64,000 bases of DNA from Jeotgalibaca sp052266715 (GCA_052266715.1 JBQPRB010000005.1), one strand, 5' to 3'. Counted from the first letter of the stretch, positions 24,363-34,172 are shown. The notes: a model not told the origin generated them from the sequence alone. Translations and numbers: made by a program.

Positions 24363-26039
24363 TTATAGTGGCATAATGACTGGAACAATCATTGGGCGAC
24401 GTTCTGTTTTTTCATACAGGAACGGTTGAACGGCATCGATGACGGTGTCTTTCAGACGACGCTCATTCATTTTTGCAGTGGAAGCGAGGGCTGCATTGAC
24501 TTCATGTTTGATAATCCCTTGTGCTTCGCTAATCAAGTCCCCAGATTCACGCATATAGATAAAGCCGCGTGACAATATGTCTGGACCAGCAACAAGCTGG
24601 CGAGAATTAAAGTCAACGGTCATGACAACCACAACCAGTCCGTCTTGGGAAAGAATGCGACGATCGCGTAATACGATATTACCAATATCGCCAATTCCTT
24701 TTCCATCCACGTAAACATCCATAGCAGGGAAGTCACCGGCCATTCGAGCAGTATCACTTGTTAGTGCGAGAATTTCGCCATTGTCCATGATGAAACAATT
24801 TTCACGAGGTACGCCACATAATTCTGCTAATCCTGCATGGATTTTCAACATCCTGAACTCACCGTGAACAGGCATGAAGTATTTAGGTTTCAATAGACGC
24901 AACATTAATTTCATTTCTTGTTGGCCACCGTGTCCAGAAGTATGGACATTATTCAATCGACCATGAATAACATGGGCACCAGCTTCAAGTAGTTGGTTAA
25001 TAACGCGGTTCACACTAGACGTGTTTCCAGGAATAGGTGAACTTGAGAAAATAACCGTGTCAGAAGGCTGGATGGAAATTTGACGGTGAGTGCCATTCGC
25101 AATACGGCTTAAAGCTGCCATTGGCTCGCCTTGAGAACCGGTACAAACTATCAGTACTTTATCAGCTGGATATTGGTTTAATTCACGACCATCGATAAAA
25201 GTATCGTCGGGGGCGGAAATATAACCTAGTTCCCGAGCAGTTCGAAACGCATTTTCCATGCTTCGACCAAATACGGCAATTTTTCTTCCTGTTTCAATCG
25301 CAACTTCGGCAACTTGTTGCAGACGAGAAATGTTTGAAGCAAATGATGCGAAAATAATACGACCTTCAACTTTTTGGATGATATTGGACAGTGATTGACC
25401 AACTACTTGCTCAGATTTGGTAAATTCAGGAATTTCAGCGTTCGTACTGTCACTTAGCATCAATAGGACACCTTCGTCTCCGAGTTGGGCTAAACGATGC
25501 AAGTCGGCCGGGTTACCGTCAACAGGTGTGAAATCAAATTTGAAATCCCCTGTAAAAACAATATTACCTGGTGGTGTCTTGACGACAATCCCGCGTGTGT
25601 CCGGGATACTATGTGTTGTTCGGAAAAAGCTGACGCTGGTTTTACGGAATTTAATGACTGTATCGTCCTTAATTTCATGTAATACCGCATCCCGAAGCAA
25701 ACCGTGTTCTTCCAGTTTGTTACGGATTAAGGCGAGAGCAATTTCTCCTGCGTATATAGGGATATTCAGTTCTTTCAATAAGAATGGAATCCCCCCGATA
25801 TGATCCTCATGACCATGTGAGATGAATACGCCTTTAATTTTGTTCTTGTTTTGAACAAGGTATGAATAGTCGGGAATGACATAGTCAATTCCGAGTAAGT
25901 CATCTTCAGGGAACATGACGCCTGAGTCAAGAATCAGTAATTCATCTTGATATTGTACGGCATACATATTTTTCCCGATTTCGCCTAAACCCCCTAAGGC
26001 AAAAACACCTACTTCATTGTTACGAATGTTAGGTTTCAT
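24363..26039 (-). CDS. rnjA: Ribonuclease J1
   Basis: An RNase of the metallo-beta-lactamase/beta-CASP family with 5'-3' exonuclease and endonuclease action, central to mRNA turnover. The metal-binding HGHEDH lies at residues 75-80 after a FISHGHEDHIGG strand; further signature pieces are FTGDFKFD, the beta-CASP segment FASFASNISRLQQ, and the late MPVHGEFRML. The 558 residues are normal. The ATG overlaps the rpoY stop (ATGA), so the two are coupled, a conserved Firmicutes pair. Confidence 0.96.
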   Translation of the reverse strand: MKPNIRNNEVGVFALGGLGEIGKNMYAVQYQDELLILDSGVMFPEDDLLGIDYVIPDYSYLVQNKNKIKGVFISHGHEDHIGGIPFLLKELNIPIYAGEIALALIRNKLEEHGLLRDAVLHEIKDDTVIKFRKTSVSFFRTTHSIPDTRGIVVKTPPGNIVFTGDFKFDFTPVDGNPADLHRLAQLGDEGVLLMLSDSTNAEIPEFTKSEQVVGQSLSNIIQKVEGRIIFASFASNISRLQQVAEVAIETGRKIAVFGRSMENAFRTARELGYISAPDDTFIDGRELNQYPADKVLIVCTGSQGEPMAALSRIANGTHRQISIQPSDTVIFSSSPIPGNTSSVNRVINQLLEAGAHVIHGRLNNVHTSGHGGQQEMKLMLRLLKPKYFMPVHGEFRMLKIHAGLAELCGVPRENCFIMDNGEILALTSDTARMAGDFPAMDVYVDGKGIGDIGNIVLRDRRILSQDGLVVVVMTVDFNSRQLVAGPDILSRGFIYMRESGDLISEAQGIIKHEVNAALASTAKMNERRLKDTVIDAVQPFLYEKTERRPMIVPVIMPL

Positions 26040-26254
26040 TGAGGGAACTCCGTAACTTTGAAGTTGGGATTATTTTGTTCATATTCTAAATGTTTACCCT
26101 CTAGTGGCTGGATAAATTCTACATTATAGGGGGTGTGTTTATCCAAGATTTTTCTTACTTCAATAAGACTTTCTGCTTCCAAATAAAGAGATTGTGTCGT
26201 TTCTCTAGTAGGCACATCTAATTTATTCGTATGGTACGTTACTTTAAATAACAT
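26036..26254 (-). CDS. rpoY: DNA-dependent RNA polymerase epsilon subunit (YkzG)
   Basis: A 72-residue protein of the DUF1447 family, the epsilon subunit found only in Firmicutes. Matches include MLFKVTYHTNKLDVPTRE at the start and the YNVEFIQPLEGKHLEYE C-terminal block. It sits directly upstream of rnjA with a four-base overlap, as in Bacillus and enterococci. The ATG at 26254 follows AGGAGTG. Confidence 0.95.
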   Translation of the reverse strand: MLFKVTYHTNKLDVPTRETTQSLYLEAESLIEVRKILDKHTPYNVEFIQPLEGKHLEYEQNNPNFKVTEFPQ

Positions 26255-26323
26255 ATTTAATCACTCCTGATAGTTCTTTAATTTCGCATTGAAAAAACAA
26301 CATATTTCCTTACCGGTTCCATT

Positions 26324-26342
26324 ATTGTATTTTCTATACAAT
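26324..26342. promoter_or_regulatory. Inverted repeat ATTGTAT-5-ATACAAT upstream of rpoY
   Basis: A perfect 7-bp inverted repeat in the divergent rpoY/ABC-exporter region. It may hold part of the rpoY promoter or be an operator. No certain promoter can be assigned from it. Confidence 0.4.
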
Positions 26343-26400
26343 TGCTATTCTCAGTTTACCACAATCAGTGGAACTACGCATAGAATTCTGATTAAAATTG

Positions 26401-26417
26401 TTGAAAACAGTTTTCAA
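26401..26417. promoter_or_regulatory. Palindrome TTGAAAAC-A-GTTTTCAA before the ABC exporter
   Basis: Perfect 8-bp arms around one base, 90 bp upstream of the exporter genes. It resembles a repressor operator and is close to, but does not match, a cre site (CA in place of CG in the centre). Confidence 0.5.
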
Positions 26418-26506
26418 AAAATATTCGTTAACTTAGTGTAGACCTTTTTTGAAACTTTGGATAAACTAGAGGGATAAGTGCAAAAAATTGAACTGGAGGA
26501 AAAAAA

Positions 26507-28237
26507 GTGAGCTTAATATGGCGCTATATTAAACGTTATAAATTTATTTTGCTCTTAAACGTAGTTGGTTCTTTTGGTTTTATTTTTGTTGAACTGGGCC
26601 TTCCAACTATGTTGGCAAAATTAATCGATGGGGCTATTGCTGGTGTCGAACGTACATTTATCATGGATACAATTAGAATCATGCTATTATTTACTGTTGC
26701 TGGTTTGCTCGGTCGTAGTCTTGTTGCTTATACAACGAGTCGGCTGACTACTAATATGATTGCAGAAATGCGTAATGATATGTACAAAAAAATTCAGACT
26801 TTCTCACATGAGGAGTTTGATCGTCTTGGTGTTTCTTCGCTTGTGACGCGGGTAACCAATGATGCCTTCATCTTGATGCAATTCAGTCAGATGGTTTTAA
26901 GGATGGGTTTGGCGACATTATTGATGATGTTTGCGAGTTTCTTTATGATTTTTCAAACGAGTCGTCAGTTATCCGTTATTTTGATTCCGGCTTTCCCCGC
27001 ATTATTGCTATCGGTATTGATTATCGGAAAGAAATCACGTCCTTTATCGGAAGCGCAACAAAAGAATCTGGATAATATTAACCTGACTTTAAGAGAGTCG
27101 TTAACAGGTTTGCGTGTTATTCGAGCTTTTGTGCGTGAGAAATTTCAATCTTCCCGCTTCGCGATTGTCAACGAAGCATACAGTACAGTGAGTCGCCGTC
27201 TTTTCTATTTGATGGCTTGGACCCAACCTGTTTTTTCTCATGTCATTAACTTGATTATTATTGCTATCGTCCTGTTAGGTTCGCAATTAATCGAAACTGG
27301 AGATTTACAACTGGGGAATATGGTTGCTTATGTGGAGTATAGTTTCCATGCACTCTATTCGTTCCTGAACTTTGCGATTGTATTCATGATGTATCCGCGT
27401 GCTGCTGTATCAGCTGGTCGAATCCAGGAAGTGTTCGATACCATCAGCTCGATTTCATCCAATGAGGATGGCATTAAAGAGACTGAAACACATGGTTACA
27501 TTACCTTTGAAAATGTATCTTTCTCCTATCCGGATAACAAAGAAACGCCGGTTATTGAAGACGTGAACTTCTCGTTGGAGCCTGGGCAAACGATAGCCTT
27601 TATCGGAAGCACGGGAAGTGGGAAGTCTACCTTGCTACAATTGATTCCGCGATTTTATGATGTTACAAAAGGAAGCATCATAATCGATGGTCATGATGTT
27701 CGTGATTATAATTTGAAAGCATTGCGCCAAAAAATTGGTTATATTCCTCAAAAATCACTCTTATTCACGGGGACTATTGCGGATAACCTGCGCTACGGAA
27801 AAGTTAACGCAACCGATGTTGAAATGGAAGAAGCTTCAGATATCTCCCAAGCTAAAGATTTTATCCTGGATAAGGCGGAAAAATTTGAGGAGCACTTGGC
27901 AGAAGGTGGAAGCAACTTGTCTGGTGGCCAAAAGCAACGTTTGTCGATTGCTCGGGCGGTTGTTCGAAAACCGGACATTTATATTTTCGATGATAGTTTC
28001 TCGGCACTGGATTACCAAACGGATAGACGTTTGCGGAATCGTTTGAAAAACGAAACCGGTCGTTCGACTGTCATAATTGTTGCCCAACGAGTCAGCACAA
28101 TTATGCATGCAGATAAGATTATTGTTTTAAATGAAGGTAAGGTTGTTGCCGAGGGTACGCATAAAGAGCTTCTGAAAACGAGCCAGATCTATTATGATAT
28201 TGCGGCTTCTCAAATGAGAGAGGAGGAGTTGGCATGA
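26507..28237 (+). CDS. ABC exporter half-transporter, subunit with degenerate catalytic site
   Basis: A fused membrane and ATPase half of a type IV ABC exporter, similar to EfrA and BmrC/LmrC proteins that act as heterodimers in multidrug export. Six membrane helices fill about residues 15-310; then come Walker A GSTGSGKST (near 366), canonical LSGGQ (near 471) and Walker B IYIFDDSFSALD (near 490). The usual catalytic Glu after Walker B is Asp here, so its own site is degenerate. GTG start with GGAGGAAAAAAA. The gene overlaps its partner by four bases. Substrate unknown. Confidence 0.92.
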   Translation: MSLIWRYIKRYKFILLLNVVGSFGFIFVELGLPTMLAKLIDGAIAGVERTFIMDTIRIMLLFTVAGLLGRSLVAYTTSRLTTNMIAEMRNDMYKKIQTFSHEEFDRLGVSSLVTRVTNDAFILMQFSQMVLRMGLATLLMMFASFFMIFQTSRQLSVILIPAFPALLLSVLIIGKKSRPLSEAQQKNLDNINLTLRESLTGLRVIRAFVREKFQSSRFAIVNEAYSTVSRRLFYLMAWTQPVFSHVINLIIIAIVLLGSQLIETGDLQLGNMVAYVEYSFHALYSFLNFAIVFMMYPRAAVSAGRIQEVFDTISSISSNEDGIKETETHGYITFENVSFSYPDNKETPVIEDVNFSLEPGQTIAFIGSTGSGKSTLLQLIPRFYDVTKGSIIIDGHDVRDYNLKALRQKIGYIPQKSLLFTGTIADNLRYGKVNATDVEMEEASDISQAKDFILDKAEKFEEHLAEGGSNLSGGQKQRLSIARAVVRKPDIYIFDDSFSALDYQTDRRLRNRLKNETGRSTVIIVAQRVSTIMHADKIIVLNEGKVVAEGTHKELLKTSQIYYDIAASQMREEELA

Positions 28238-30006
28238 ATCAAACAAGAAAGTTAAGTCAATTGCTCCAGTTATGGGACTACCTAAAACCTTATAAGGTTC
28301 ATTTTATCAGTGCAATCGTATTGACCGTCATCATGTCTGTTCTTAACGTAGCGGAACCGTATATTTTAGGGTTGGCGATTACAGAAATTGGGAATAATAT
28401 TGCAGCAATGCTCCGTGACAATACGAATACGGGAATCAATTATCCGTACATTTACCGGATTATGCTGATTTACTTCGGGCGAGCACTGGTTTATCAAGCT
28501 ACGATTTTGTTCTCGCAACGTTTTATGACCAAAGTAGTGCAGTCTGCCATGGAAGATTTACGTGCAGACTTGGATGGGAAATTAAATCGTTTGCCGGTTT
28601 CCTTTTTTGACTCGCAATCTTACGGGGACGTGTTAAGTAGGGTGACGAACGATGTCGATGCAGTCTCCAATGCGTTGCAACAGGCACTCTTGCAAATTGT
28701 GAACGCAGTTCTGGGAATCCTCTTTGCCGTGACGATGCTGGTTTTAATCAGTTGGAAACTAGCCCTTGTAGCGTTTATAATGATTCCAACTTCTTATTTC
28801 CTATCTAAAAAAATTACGGTTATTTCACAACCGTACTTCTCTGGACAAGCGAAATACTTAGGGCAGTTGAATGGTTTTGTTCAAGAAAACTTGTCAGGTT
28901 TCTCGGTTGTTAAACTTTATGGCAAGGAAGATGATTCAGTAACTGAATTCGAGACGATTAATAATCAACTTCGCCAAAGTGGTTTTAAGGCTGCTTTTAT
29001 TTCCGGGTTGATGTCGCCGTTGACTGCTTTAGCTTCAAACCTGGGTTATATTGGGATGGCTGGTTTTGGTATTTTCCAAGTTGTGGCTGGAACGCTTACG
29101 ATTGGTAATGTCCAGGCTGCTGCGCAATACGTGTGGCAAATTAACCAACCGATTACGATGATTACGCAACTGGCAGGTGTCATCCAATCTGCTGCCGCTG
29201 CTACGCAACGTATCTTTGGGTTGATGAACGAAGAAGAAATGAAAGTAGATGATACAAAAACATTGCCTTCAGAAATTAAAGGAGACATCTCTTTTGAAAA
29301 TGTTTCTTTCAGCTATTCACCGAAGGAACCGCTTGTTCGTGATTTTAACGTAGATGTTAAAAGTGGGGATACAGTTGCAATTGTAGGTCCAACGGGTGCT
29401 GGAAAAACAACTATGATAAACTTGTTGATGCGTTTTTACGATGTTGATTCTGGTTCGATTAAACTGGATGGTGAAGACATTCGCTCATATAGTCGCCAAG
29501 ATTATCGTTCGCAGTTCGGTATGGTCTTGCAGGATGCTTGGTTATACCAAGGGACGATCGCGGATAATATTCGTTTTGGTAAACTGGATGCAACCGATGA
29601 AGAAGTACGAAAAGCAGCCGAAGCTGCAAATGTGGACCACTTCATTCAAACGTTGAGTGACGGTTATGATACGGTTATCAATCAAGAGGCTTCCAATATT
29701 TCCTTAGGCCAAAAACAGCTGTTGACGATTGCCAGAACCTTTATTGCCGATCCCAAAGTACTCATTTTGGATGAGGCGACCAGTTCAGTAGATACGCGTT
29801 TGGAGATGTTGATTCAAAAAGCGATGTCGACCATCATGGAAGGTCGGACTAGTTTCGTCATTGCCCATCGCCTCTCAACGATTAGGGACGCGGACTTGAT
29901 TCTTGTCATGAATAAAGGTCAAATTATTGAACAAGGTTCCCATGATACTTTAATTGAACAAAAAGGGTTTTATCATGATTTGTATAACAGTCAATTCCAG
30001 GAATAA
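28234..30006 (+). CDS. ABC exporter half-transporter, partner subunit
   Basis: The second half of the exporter (EfrB/BmrD-like): membrane helices about 25-330, Walker A GPTGAGKTT (near 387), signature ISLGQKQ (near 490) replacing LSGGQ, and a normal Walker B LILDEATSSVD with the catalytic Glu. It complements the first subunit: the working ATP site would combine this Walker A/B with the partner's LSGGQ, and the other site would be degenerate. The overlap with the preceding gene (ATGA) supports a 1:1 complex. Drug or lipid export is a family-based guess. Confidence 0.92.
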   Translation: MNQTRKLSQLLQLWDYLKPYKVHFISAIVLTVIMSVLNVAEPYILGLAITEIGNNIAAMLRDNTNTGINYPYIYRIMLIYFGRALVYQATILFSQRFMTKVVQSAMEDLRADLDGKLNRLPVSFFDSQSYGDVLSRVTNDVDAVSNALQQALLQIVNAVLGILFAVTMLVLISWKLALVAFIMIPTSYFLSKKITVISQPYFSGQAKYLGQLNGFVQENLSGFSVVKLYGKEDDSVTEFETINNQLRQSGFKAAFISGLMSPLTALASNLGYIGMAGFGIFQVVAGTLTIGNVQAAAQYVWQINQPITMITQLAGVIQSAAAATQRIFGLMNEEEMKVDDTKTLPSEIKGDISFENVSFSYSPKEPLVRDFNVDVKSGDTVAIVGPTGAGKTTMINLLMRFYDVDSGSIKLDGEDIRSYSRQDYRSQFGMVLQDAWLYQGTIADNIRFGKLDATDEEVRKAAEAANVDHFIQTLSDGYDTVINQEASNISLGQKQLLTIARTFIADPKVLILDEATSSVDTRLEMLIQKAMSTIMEGRTSFVIAHRLSTIRDADLILVMNKGQIIEQGSHDTLIEQKGFYHDLYNSQFQE

Positions 30007-30010
30007 GCAT

Positions 30011-30053
30011 AAAAAAATAGAAGGCTTGGTGAAAACCAAGTCTTCTATTTTTT
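30011..30053. terminator. Bidirectional terminator between the ABC exporter and def
   Basis: A long stem, AAATAGAAG-CTTGGT with ACCAAG-CTTCTATTT, a GAAA loop and T runs on both strands. Confidence 0.9.
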
Positions 30054-30612
30054 ATCCAAGAATCTTTACATCGTCATCAAGATTTAATGGATTTTCTTTG
30101 TTGATGTGGTCATAGAACATAATGCCATTCAAATGATCGATTTCATGTTGAAGGACAATCGCTGGGTATTCCTTGAAGCGCTTCTTGAATGTTTTACCGT
30201 TAATATCTTGGTATGTGACAGTAATACGTGTGTGGCGAACCACAAATCCTGGTACATCACGGTCGACAGAAAGACAGCCTTCACCATCTTTTAAACAAAT
30301 ATTTTCCACGGAATGGCTGACAATTTTAGGATTTACCATTACAGCTTTAAGTTCTGGGGGATCATCTTCGTATTCACCTGGAATTAAAACAGCGATCATT
30401 CGTTTTGGAATTGCCAATTGCGGTGCAGCTAAGCCTACACCTGCACGTAAACCATATTCTTCCGAAATATTTGGGTCTTGACTATTCTCTAAGAAAGCCA
30501 TCATCTCATGGGCTAAGGTACGTTCTTCTTCACTAAGTGGAAACGTTAAAGGTTTTGCAACTTCCCGCAACGCAGGATGTCCTTCCCGAACGATATTATC
30601 CATCGTAAGCAT
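30052..30612 (-). CDS. def: Peptide deformylase
   Basis: Removes the formyl group from new proteins using a metal bound by one Cys and two His. Motifs: GVGLAAPQ (58-65), EGCLSV (111-116, metal ligand C113) and QHEIDHLNG (155-163). I start at 30612 (MLTMDNIVREG), 11 nt after AAAGGAG; the in-frame ATG at 30621 is only 2 nt from the box. The 186-residue form with the insertion near YEDDPPEL is the Gram-positive type 2 deformylase. It is a single gene on the minus strand. Confidence 0.95.
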   Translation of the reverse strand: MLTMDNIVREGHPALREVAKPLTFPLSEEERTLAHEMMAFLENSQDPNISEEYGLRAGVGLAAPQLAIPKRMIAVLIPGEYEDDPPELKAVMVNPKIVSHSVENICLKDGEGCLSVDRDVPGFVVRHTRITVTYQDINGKTFKKRFKEYPAIVLQHEIDHLNGIMFYDHINKENPLNLDDDVKILG

Positions 30613-30707
30613 CGGAAACATCTCTCCTTTTGGATATAAAATATAACAACTTCGTTATCTGTTCTATTTTACTACAATATTTTGAAAAATGCGAAAAAGA
30701 TTATTGA

Positions 30708-30736
30708 TTGTATATCTTTTTAAAAGAGTGTACAAT
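30708..30736 (+). promoter_or_regulatory. Promoter of gdhA
   Basis: TTGTAT (30708-30713), 17-bp spacer, TACAAT (30731-30736), 57 bp before the start codon. Confidence 0.7.
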
Positions 30737-30792
30737 CTAGAATGAAAATCTAATTAAAAATCATGGATTGATCCATTAAAGGTGGAATTGCA

Positions 30793-32133
30793 ATGACAGC
30801 AGCGAAAGAGTATATCGAATCAGTTTATCAAAAAGTTGAGCTAAGAGGCCCGCATCAAAAAGAATTCTTGCAAGCAGTTCGTGAATTTTTCAATACAATC
30901 GAACCGGCAATAGAAAATAATCCTGATTACATCAAATGGAATGTGTTGGAGCAAATGGTGGAACCGGAACGGATTATCACGTTTAAAATTCCTTGGATGG
31001 ATCAAGCTGGTAATGTACAAATAAATAAAGGGTATCGTGTTCAGTTCAACTCGGCAAATGGACCTTATAAAGGGGGCTTGCGCTTCCATCCTACCGTTTC
31101 CGAAAGTATTCTGAAGTTCTTGGGATTTGAACAAACCTTCAAAAATAGTTTGACTGGCCTGCCAATCGGAGGCGGGAAAGGCGGATCGGATTTTAATCCC
31201 AAAGGAAAGTCAGACGCGGATATTATGCGCTTTTGTCAGTCATTCATGACGGAACTTTATCGTCATATCGGGCCGCAACTAGATGTGCCGGCTGGGGACA
31301 TCGGCGTAGGTGGTCGTGAAATTGGTTATTTATACGGCCAGTATAAACGGTTGGTGGGCCCTGAAACGGGTGTCTTGACTGGTAAGCCAGTAGTGATGAA
31401 TGGTAGCTTGGGCCGTACTGAGGCAACCGGTTATGGTCTGGTTTACTACACTGAGGAGATGTTGCAGGCGAATAATAAGTCTTTCTCCGGGCAAAAGGTT
31501 ATTGTTTCGGGTAGTGGGAATGTCGCGATCTATACGATTGAAAAAGTTCATGAATATGGTGGAACGGTCATAGCTTGTTCCGATTCTAATGGATATATTT
31601 ATGACGAAAATGGAATCGATGTTGCGCTGTTAAAAGATATCAAAGAAGTTCGTCGTGAACGTTTAACGTCTTATAATAAAGAAGGAAGCCGTTATATTGA
31701 AGGTAGCGTATGGGATTTAGAGGTTGCTTATGATATCGCACTTCCATGTGCAACCCAAAATGAAATCGACGGTGAGAAAGCAGAAAAGCTCATTCATAAT
31801 GGTGCCTATTGTGTCAGTGAAGGAGCAAACATGCCGAGTACATTAGAAGCCGTTGATCTATATATTGAAAATGGTATTTTATACGGACCTGCAAAAGCTG
31901 CTAATGCCGGCGGGGTTGCAACCAGTACTTTGGAAATGGCTCAAAATTCTGCTCACGGGCATTGGACGATGGAGCAAGTGGATGAGAAACTGAAACAAAT
32001 CATGGTGAATATCTTCAAGTCAGTTAATGAAACTTGCCAAGAATATGATTTAGGAAACAACTATCTAGCGGGTGTAAATATTACTTCGTTCGTAAAGATT
32101 GCCGATGCAATGATCCATCAAGGAATCGTGTAA
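30793..32133 (+). CDS. gdhA: NADP-type glutamate dehydrogenase
   Basis: Interconverts 2-oxoglutarate plus ammonia and glutamate. The substrate region PYKGGLRFHP and the catalytic Lys in GLPIGGGKGGSDFNPKGKS mark the 450-residue hexameric family usually specific for NADPH. The Rossmann segment VIVSGSGNVAIYTIEK carries a GSGNVA loop. The C-terminal NAGGVATSTLEMAQNS is conserved. AAGGTGG precedes the ATG. It stands alone between its promoter and a large terminator. Cofactor preference is inferred from family membership. Confidence 0.94.
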   Translation: MTAAKEYIESVYQKVELRGPHQKEFLQAVREFFNTIEPAIENNPDYIKWNVLEQMVEPERIITFKIPWMDQAGNVQINKGYRVQFNSANGPYKGGLRFHPTVSESILKFLGFEQTFKNSLTGLPIGGGKGGSDFNPKGKSDADIMRFCQSFMTELYRHIGPQLDVPAGDIGVGGREIGYLYGQYKRLVGPETGVLTGKPVVMNGSLGRTEATGYGLVYYTEEMLQANNKSFSGQKVIVSGSGNVAIYTIEKVHEYGGTVIACSDSNGYIYDENGIDVALLKDIKEVRRERLTSYNKEGSRYIEGSVWDLEVAYDIALPCATQNEIDGEKAEKLIHNGAYCVSEGANMPSTLEAVDLYIENGILYGPAKAANAGGVATSTLEMAQNSAHGHWTMEQVDEKLKQIMVNIFKSVNETCQEYDLGNNYLAGVNITSFVKIADAMIHQGIV

Positions 32134-32143
32134 ATAAAGAGAA

Positions 32144-32190
32144 GTCAGTCTCAAACCGATGTGAAATCGGATTTGAGACTGACCTTTTTT
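32144..32190. terminator. Terminator between gdhA and the aldehyde dehydrogenase gene
   Basis: GTCAGTCTCAAA pairs with TTTGAGACTGAC, with an inner CCGAT/ATCGG stem, then CTTTTTT. It serves gdhA and may also serve the converging gene. Confidence 0.85.
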
Positions 32191-32208
32191 AGTTATTTGA
32201 TAAAAAAT

Positions 32209-33690
32209 TTAAAACATGCCCAATCCATCTTCAGAAAGGTTAATATAAATATTTTTAGCTTGCGTATAGGCATTAAGAATCATCTTGTGAGTTTCGCGCC
32301 CGATACCTGAATTCTTGTAGCCACCAAATGGCGCACCAGCCTCGAATGAATTGTAAGTATTTACCCATATCCGGCCAGTTCGAATTCCGCGTGCGACTTT
32401 CATGGCCGTGTTCAAGTTTGTTGTCCAGACACCACCACCCAATCCATATTCATTATCGTTGGCCATTTCGATAACGTCATCTACATCCTTGAATTTTATG
32501 ACTGTTCCGACTGGTCCGAAAATTTCTTCTTGTGCTACCCGCATGTCATTGGTCGTTTCTAATAATGTTGGTTTAAAGAAAGCGCCCTTGGACAATTCAC
32601 CGTCCTTGAAACGTTCGCCACCCGTTAGAATTTTGGCGCCTTCAGCTTTTCCGATTTCGATATATTTTTCAATGGTCTCAATTTGTTTTTCATTCACCTG
32701 TGCTCCCATCTGGGTGCTGGAATCAAGGGGGTCACCAACTTTGACCTTCTCAAACGCGTTTGTTACTTTTTCCATAAACGTATCGTAGATTGATTCTTGG
32801 ACAAAAATACGTGAACCAGCAGAACAGACTTGACCTTGATTAAATAAAATTCCCATCTGTGAACCTTCCAGTGCTAAATCGAGATTTGCATCTGCGAAAA
32901 ATATATTTGCCGATTTTCCTCCAAGTTCCAGAGTGGAAGGGATGAGGTTCTCGGCAGCTGAAATGCCAATTCCACGTCCGACTTCTGTTGATCCAGTAAA
33001 AGCAATCTTATCGATTCCTTTGTGATGTTGCAGATAATCGCCTGATTTAGAACCACGTCCCGTAATAAGATTAAAAACACCTTTGGGTAATACATCATTA
33101 AGGATTTTGGCTAATTCCAAAACACTCAATGAAGTGCTTGAAGAAGGACTAAAGACTACCGTATCACCAGCGGCTAAGGCAGGCGCAATTTTCCAGGCTG
33201 CCATCAAGAAAGGGAAGTTCCAGGGGACGATTTGAGCTACTACTCCAATTGGTTCGCGAATAATCATGGACATGATATCACTCGTCAACATCTTGACGCT
33301 GTCTTCTTCAGAACGAATGACTCCCGCGAAATAACGGAAGTGATCCACAGCCAATGGAATATCGGCGTTCATGGTTTCGCGAATCGGTTTACCGTTATCC
33401 AGTGTTTCGATGGTCGCAAACTTTTCTAAATCTGCTTCGATGCGGTCTGCGATCTCTAATAAGAGGGCACTACGTTCTTTAACGGAGGTTTTACTCCATG
33501 ATTTAAAAGCATCCTGTGCAGCAGTGATGGCAGCATCGACATCGTCATTGGTGGCATCGACTAGAGTAGCTAAAGATTTCCCTGTAGCCGGATTGTAGGA
33601 AGTAATCCGATCCGAACCACTACCATTCGTCCATTCACCATTAATGAGTAACTGATACTCTTTATCAAGTAATTTACTTAAATCTACCAT
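32209..33690 (-). CDS. NAD(P)-dependent aldehyde dehydrogenase
   Basis: A 493-residue member of the ALDH superfamily that oxidises an aldehyde, plausibly acetaldehyde, to the acid. The cofactor part has VPWNFPFLMAAWKIAPALAAG and FTGSTEVGRGI; the catalytic Glu is in LELGGKSANI and the nucleophile is C289 in GQVCSAGSR. EIFGPV and the C-terminal GGYKNSGIGRE are normal. It resembles the acetaldehyde-type AldA/ExaC group, but substrate cannot be fixed. AGGAGG lies 9 nt before the ATG. The promoter carries a probable CcpA site, so glucose should repress it. Confidence 0.9.
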   Translation of the reverse strand: MVDLSKLLDKEYQLLINGEWTNGSGSDRITSYNPATGKSLATLVDATNDDVDAAITAAQDAFKSWSKTSVKERSALLLEIADRIEADLEKFATIETLDNGKPIRETMNADIPLAVDHFRYFAGVIRSEEDSVKMLTSDIMSMIIREPIGVVAQIVPWNFPFLMAAWKIAPALAAGDTVVFSPSSSTSLSVLELAKILNDVLPKGVFNLITGRGSKSGDYLQHHKGIDKIAFTGSTEVGRGIGISAAENLIPSTLELGGKSANIFFADANLDLALEGSQMGILFNQGQVCSAGSRIFVQESIYDTFMEKVTNAFEKVKVGDPLDSSTQMGAQVNEKQIETIEKYIEIGKAEGAKILTGGERFKDGELSKGAFFKPTLLETTNDMRVAQEEIFGPVGTVIKFKDVDDVIEMANDNEYGLGGGVWTTNLNTAMKVARGIRTGRIWVNTYNSFEAGAPFGGYKNSGIGRETHKMILNAYTQAKNIYINLSEDGLGMF

Positions 33691-33725
33691 TCCAACATTC
33701 CTCCTAATATTCTGATTACAATATC

Positions 33726-33755
33726 ACTATAACTTAAAACGGCATTAATTGTAAA
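33726..33755 (-). promoter_or_regulatory. Promoter of the aldehyde dehydrogenase gene
   Basis: Minus strand TTTACA (33750-33755), 18-bp spacer, TATAGT (33726-33731). Confidence 0.6.
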
Positions 33756-33762
33756 CGCTTCC
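33749..33762. promoter_or_regulatory. Probable cre (CcpA) site in the ALDH promoter
   Basis: TTGTAAACGCTTCC closely fits the cre consensus and covers the -35 box, which suggests catabolite repression by CcpA. Confidence 0.6.
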
Positions 33763-34172
33763 GTTCCGTATAAAGGAATGCGTATCCCGAAAATAAGATT
33801 AAAATTTTTTAATTTATCGCTTGTGAACGAATGCTCTAACATTTTGTTATACAAAGTATGCAACAGATTGATAGGGTGTTTAATATTCATGATGGAGATT
33901 TTTTTTGAAATAATGAAACCAGAGGCACTTTGAAACTGTTTCGATAACAAAGGCGACAACATAACAATTCCTTGAAAATAAAAATAGTACAGGTGCTGAA
34001 AATAGGTATAACAGAGTAGGACAGTAAACGCTATTATACGATTGGAGTTAAGTGATAAAAAACAGATTAAATCGCATATAACGATTCGTTCAACTGTGAA
34101 CAATGGCATTCGTAAAAACGGTTCCATTATTATAGGAGCAACTAAAAACAGTTAAAAAAGATTGTCAATACC

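Noticed and set aside
33684..34127. 147-codon open frame on the minus strand upstream of the aldehyde dehydrogenase
   Set aside because: It overlaps the promoter, cre site and start of the ALDH gene, lacks a ribosome site, and reads as a low-complexity mix of I, F, L, N and S without family features.
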